Of a DNA stretch of 31,954 bases, positions 29,846-31,954 are shown one piece after another. Position 1 is the stretch's first letter; every line of letters starts with the position of its first letter. Origin of the DNA: Turicibacter sp. (GTDB lineage Bacteria; Bacillota; Bacilli; MOL361; Turicibacteraceae); assembly GCA_030531025.1 (NCBI GenBank), contig JAUMTV010000019.1:1-31954 (forward strand). The letters are read 5' to 3'. A model generated the notes under the pieces. The model was given only the letters and a program-made list of their open reading frames with translations. It searched no databases and had not been told where the DNA came from. The translations under genes were made by a program, and so were the position numbers.

Positions 29846-31678
29846 TTATTGGAATCTTAGTAAATCTTTGTTTAAAATCAAATCTGAATAATATAAATCT
29901 TGTACAGCTGCTTCCTCTAAGCTCTCACAGTGACTGACATCAACCTCTTCTCCTGAATCCGAGCGCAGGCAAACAGAATTTGTATATCGATACTCATTTC
30001 CTATGACCGTACCATCTCGCAAGATAATAAAACCTCGTCGATCAGTAGCAAATAAATCTTGACCAAAATTAATATATTCATTCGAATCTAAGCCAATTAA
30101 ATTTAAAAGTGTTGGTTTCATATCAACCTGTCCTGAAACAGTTGAAATGATACGTCCTTCCTTTTGATTGGGTAAATGAATAATAAATGGAACACGCTGT
30201 AAATCAAGATGTTGATTTAACGTAACTTTTTCTTCTTGAAGTAATTCAGCTAAGGCTTCATAATAACTTTCTGATATCCCATAATGATCACCATACATAA
30301 CAATCATAGTATTTTCATAAAGACCACTCTCTTTTAAATCAGTTATAAATGTCTTTAATGCTTCATCAAGATAACGGACAGTCGTAATATATTGATTAAC
30401 AATGTCACTACTTGTTTCTCCTAAAGAATTGTATTGATACTGCTCTGGCAACTCAAATGGATAATGATTAGTTAGCGTCAATAGCTTGGCATAAAATGGG
30501 GAAGATAGCTTCTTTAAGTAATCTAATGTTTGTTTAAAAAAGGATTCATCCGTTAGCCCCCATCCAAAACTATTTTCCTCAGTTAGATTATAAAAAGTCT
30601 CATCATAAAACTTATCAAATCCAAGTGACTGATACATTTCATCACGATTCCAAAATTCTTTCTCATTCGCATGAAAAACAGCAGTGTAATATCCTTGATT
30701 GTTTAAAATAGAGGCTAGACTTTCATAATGATTGTCTGATTTAGCAAAAAAAGCTGCCCCACGATCGGCTGCATATAATGAATTCTCGGTAATGAACTCA
30801 GCATCTGACGTTTTTCCTTGTGCTGTTTGTTGATAAAAGTTATCAAAATAATAACATTCTTTAATAAACTCATTTAAAAATGGGGTTACTTCTTCTCCAT
30901 TGATTTCTAAACCAATGACGAACTCTTGTAGAGATTCAAGTGAAATAACGATGATATTTTGATTTTGAGCAAGCGAGAACATTTCATGATTTGAATCAAT
31001 TTGATTAGATTTAATATAATTATTTACCTCAACTAATTCATTACTATCAGCTAGTGCATAATCAATGGGTGTTGTTAACGTTAAATACGCATCATATAAT
31101 CCATATTGATAAATTCCTAACGTTTTGACCATAGCTTCTCGATTATATGTAGCTTTAAAAATAGGCAATCCGCTAAAATAGGTAAAACTAAACGTCATAA
31201 CATAAGCTCCTAGCATTGCCATCAGATATTTCTTTAAAAAATAGGATTTATGAGTAGACTGCTCCTTAATTCGATGATTTGCTATGAACAAAATTGGTAA
31301 ATTTATTGTTAAAAATAAAACTTTAAAATCAAGTAAATTTATAACGCTACTTCCTAAGCCACCAGTATTATCCGTTTGAAGTAAAATAGGTAAAGTCATA
31401 ATATCATCATAAAATTTATAAAACAGTGTATTGGCAATCATAATGATTGAAAATAGTAAAGATACCCCAATAATTCCCCATGATTTTTTTGACTGTTTAA
31501 TAAAATAGGTTAATCCATAAAACAACAAAATGGCTCCAAGAGAATTAATAAGAATTAGTATTTCTTCAATGATCGATGACAAGGATAGTCGGAAAAAGAA
31601 TTTATACACGACATACGTTTGTATCCAAGTGATTAGAATAGCTAGTAATAATAATTTATGGTTCTTATTTAGTTTCAT
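29846..31678 (-). CDS. LTA synthase family protein (membrane sulfatase-fold transferase)
   Basis: A 610-residue protein of the LtaS/YfgF-type alkaline phosphatase superfamily. About five N-terminal helices (residues 8-190) anchor an extracellular domain. Catalytic features: IIVISLESLQEF (metal Glu), QTAQGKTSDAEF with the nucleophile Thr, TLTNHYPFELP (His) and MYGDHYGISE (Asp-His). Such enzymes move glycerol-phosphate from phosphatidylglycerol to a lipoteichoic acid or glycan; exact product unknown. ATG 31678 has GGGGAG upstream. It is transcribed from TTGACA-16-TAGATT. Confidence 0.9.
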   Translation of the reverse strand: MKLNKNHKLLLLAILITWIQTYVVYKFFFRLSLSSIIEEILILINSLGAILLFYGLTYFIKQSKKSWGIIGVSLLFSIIMIANTLFYKFYDDIMTLPILLQTDNTGGLGSSVINLLDFKVLFLTINLPILFIANHRIKEQSTHKSYFLKKYLMAMLGAYVMTFSFTYFSGLPIFKATYNREAMVKTLGIYQYGLYDAYLTLTTPIDYALADSNELVEVNNYIKSNQIDSNHEMFSLAQNQNIIVISLESLQEFVIGLEINGEEVTPFLNEFIKECYYFDNFYQQTAQGKTSDAEFITENSLYAADRGAAFFAKSDNHYESLASILNNQGYYTAVFHANEKEFWNRDEMYQSLGFDKFYDETFYNLTEENSFGWGLTDESFFKQTLDYLKKLSSPFYAKLLTLTNHYPFELPEQYQYNSLGETSSDIVNQYITTVRYLDEALKTFITDLKESGLYENTMIVMYGDHYGISESYYEALAELLQEEKVTLNQHLDLQRVPFIIHLPNQKEGRIISTVSGQVDMKPTLLNLIGLDSNEYINFGQDLFATDRRGFIILRDGTVIGNEYRYTNSVCLRSDSGEEVDVSHCESLEEAAVQDLYYSDLILNKDLLRFQ

Positions 31679-31706
31679 AATTAATCTCCCCTTCTTCTAC
31701 TTAATT

Positions 31707-31734
31707 AATCTACCATAATTTAGTATTATGTCAA
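31707..31734 (-). promoter_or_regulatory. Promoter of the LTA synthase family gene
   Basis: Minus-strand TTGACA (31734-31729), 16 nt, TAGATT (31712-31707) with TG two bases upstream of the -10. Confidence 0.65.
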
Positions 31735-31954
31735 CGATTATTGTAGTTAGGAATATTATTTTTACGTCATATTTTAGCTAATTACTTTTCGTTTTATTGC
31801 CTAGAGAGCCTACTTATTTTTACAATCTAAGTTCGTAAGATTTTAAAATAGTCTTCTCATATTTTTATCCTTGATTGAAGTCCTAGCCCCATTAATGACT
31901 AGTTATGTTATACCTATTATCAGATTGAAAAAGATGAAAGCCTATATTTTTAAT

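Noticed and set aside
1..31954. CRISPR arrays, prophage or classical defence systems
   Set aside because: No regularly spaced repeats, cas genes, phage structural genes, restriction or toxin-antitoxin genes were seen.

Overview
The window reads as chromosomal DNA of a low-GC, endospore-forming Firmicute. Codon use is AT-rich, housekeeping genes have strong AGGAGG-type ribosome binding sites, and spore genes (ylbD, gerM, gerE, a tandem array of YjcZ-like tiny proteins) sit among core genes in Bacillus-like order. Overall flavour and gene order make me think of Turicibacter or a close relative, but that is recognition, not proof.

Layout. 1-1.0 kb: tRNA-Arg(ACG) and the rpsP-khpA operon (minus). 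1.0-4.0 kb: ylbG, ylbF (ricF), ylbE, ylbD and an ftsW/spoVE-type gene, all minus. 4.1-5.7 kb: five tandem plus-strand genes for Gly/Cys/Tyr-rich or minimal one-helix proteins of the YjcZ / tiny-TM family. Each has its own promoter, built the same way: AAC(C/G), 15-16 nt, CGTAnnnTA, then 31-34 nt to the ATG. This looks like a sigma-K (late mother cell) array. 5.8-11.8 kb: def, a decayed IS1182-like element, a TPR protein, a Cof-type HAD phosphatase and rnjA, which is the Bacillus defB-ykrA-rnjA neighbourhood with a TPR gene and an IS added. 11.8-14.6 kb: a lipoprotein, an IS30 remnant, ktrA and pgeF. 14.6-16.7 kb: a decaying island with tRNA-Gly(GCC), a wrecked ABC permease gene and unassigned AT-rich DNA. 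16.7-18.8 kb: a yuaF-like NfeD gene and a flotillin gene (floT/yuaG). 19-21.4 kb: a small unknown gene, a GNAT acetyltransferase and a MATE transporter gene broken by one stop codon; the GNAT and MATE upstream regions share a 23-bp repeat containing a consensus DnaA box. 21.5-21.7 kb: a 169-bp MITE-like element. 21.7-29.8 kb (minus): uvrC, gerE, a DEDDh exonuclease, gerM, rph, rdgB, a YsnB-type phosphoesterase and a second TPR gene, close to the Bacillus uvrC-gerE-gerM-rph-ysnA-ysnB order. The window ends with a membrane-anchored unknown and an LTA-synthase-family sulfatase.

Most striking point: the IS1182-like element and the 169-bp element have the same terminal inverted repeat (GAGGCCACTGAAA...). 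Each has inserted into the 7-nt loop of a rho-independent terminator located at the 3' end of a TPR gene, with an 8- or 9-bp target duplication made of the loop plus 1-2 nt. Each element also carries its own terminator-like hairpin(s). This suggests a transposon family that targets terminator loops and brings replacement terminators. Second: the YjcZ-like array with near-identical sigma-K-like promoters, including a 32-aa member that is easy to overlook, in the same window as gerE, which has a matching promoter of its own.
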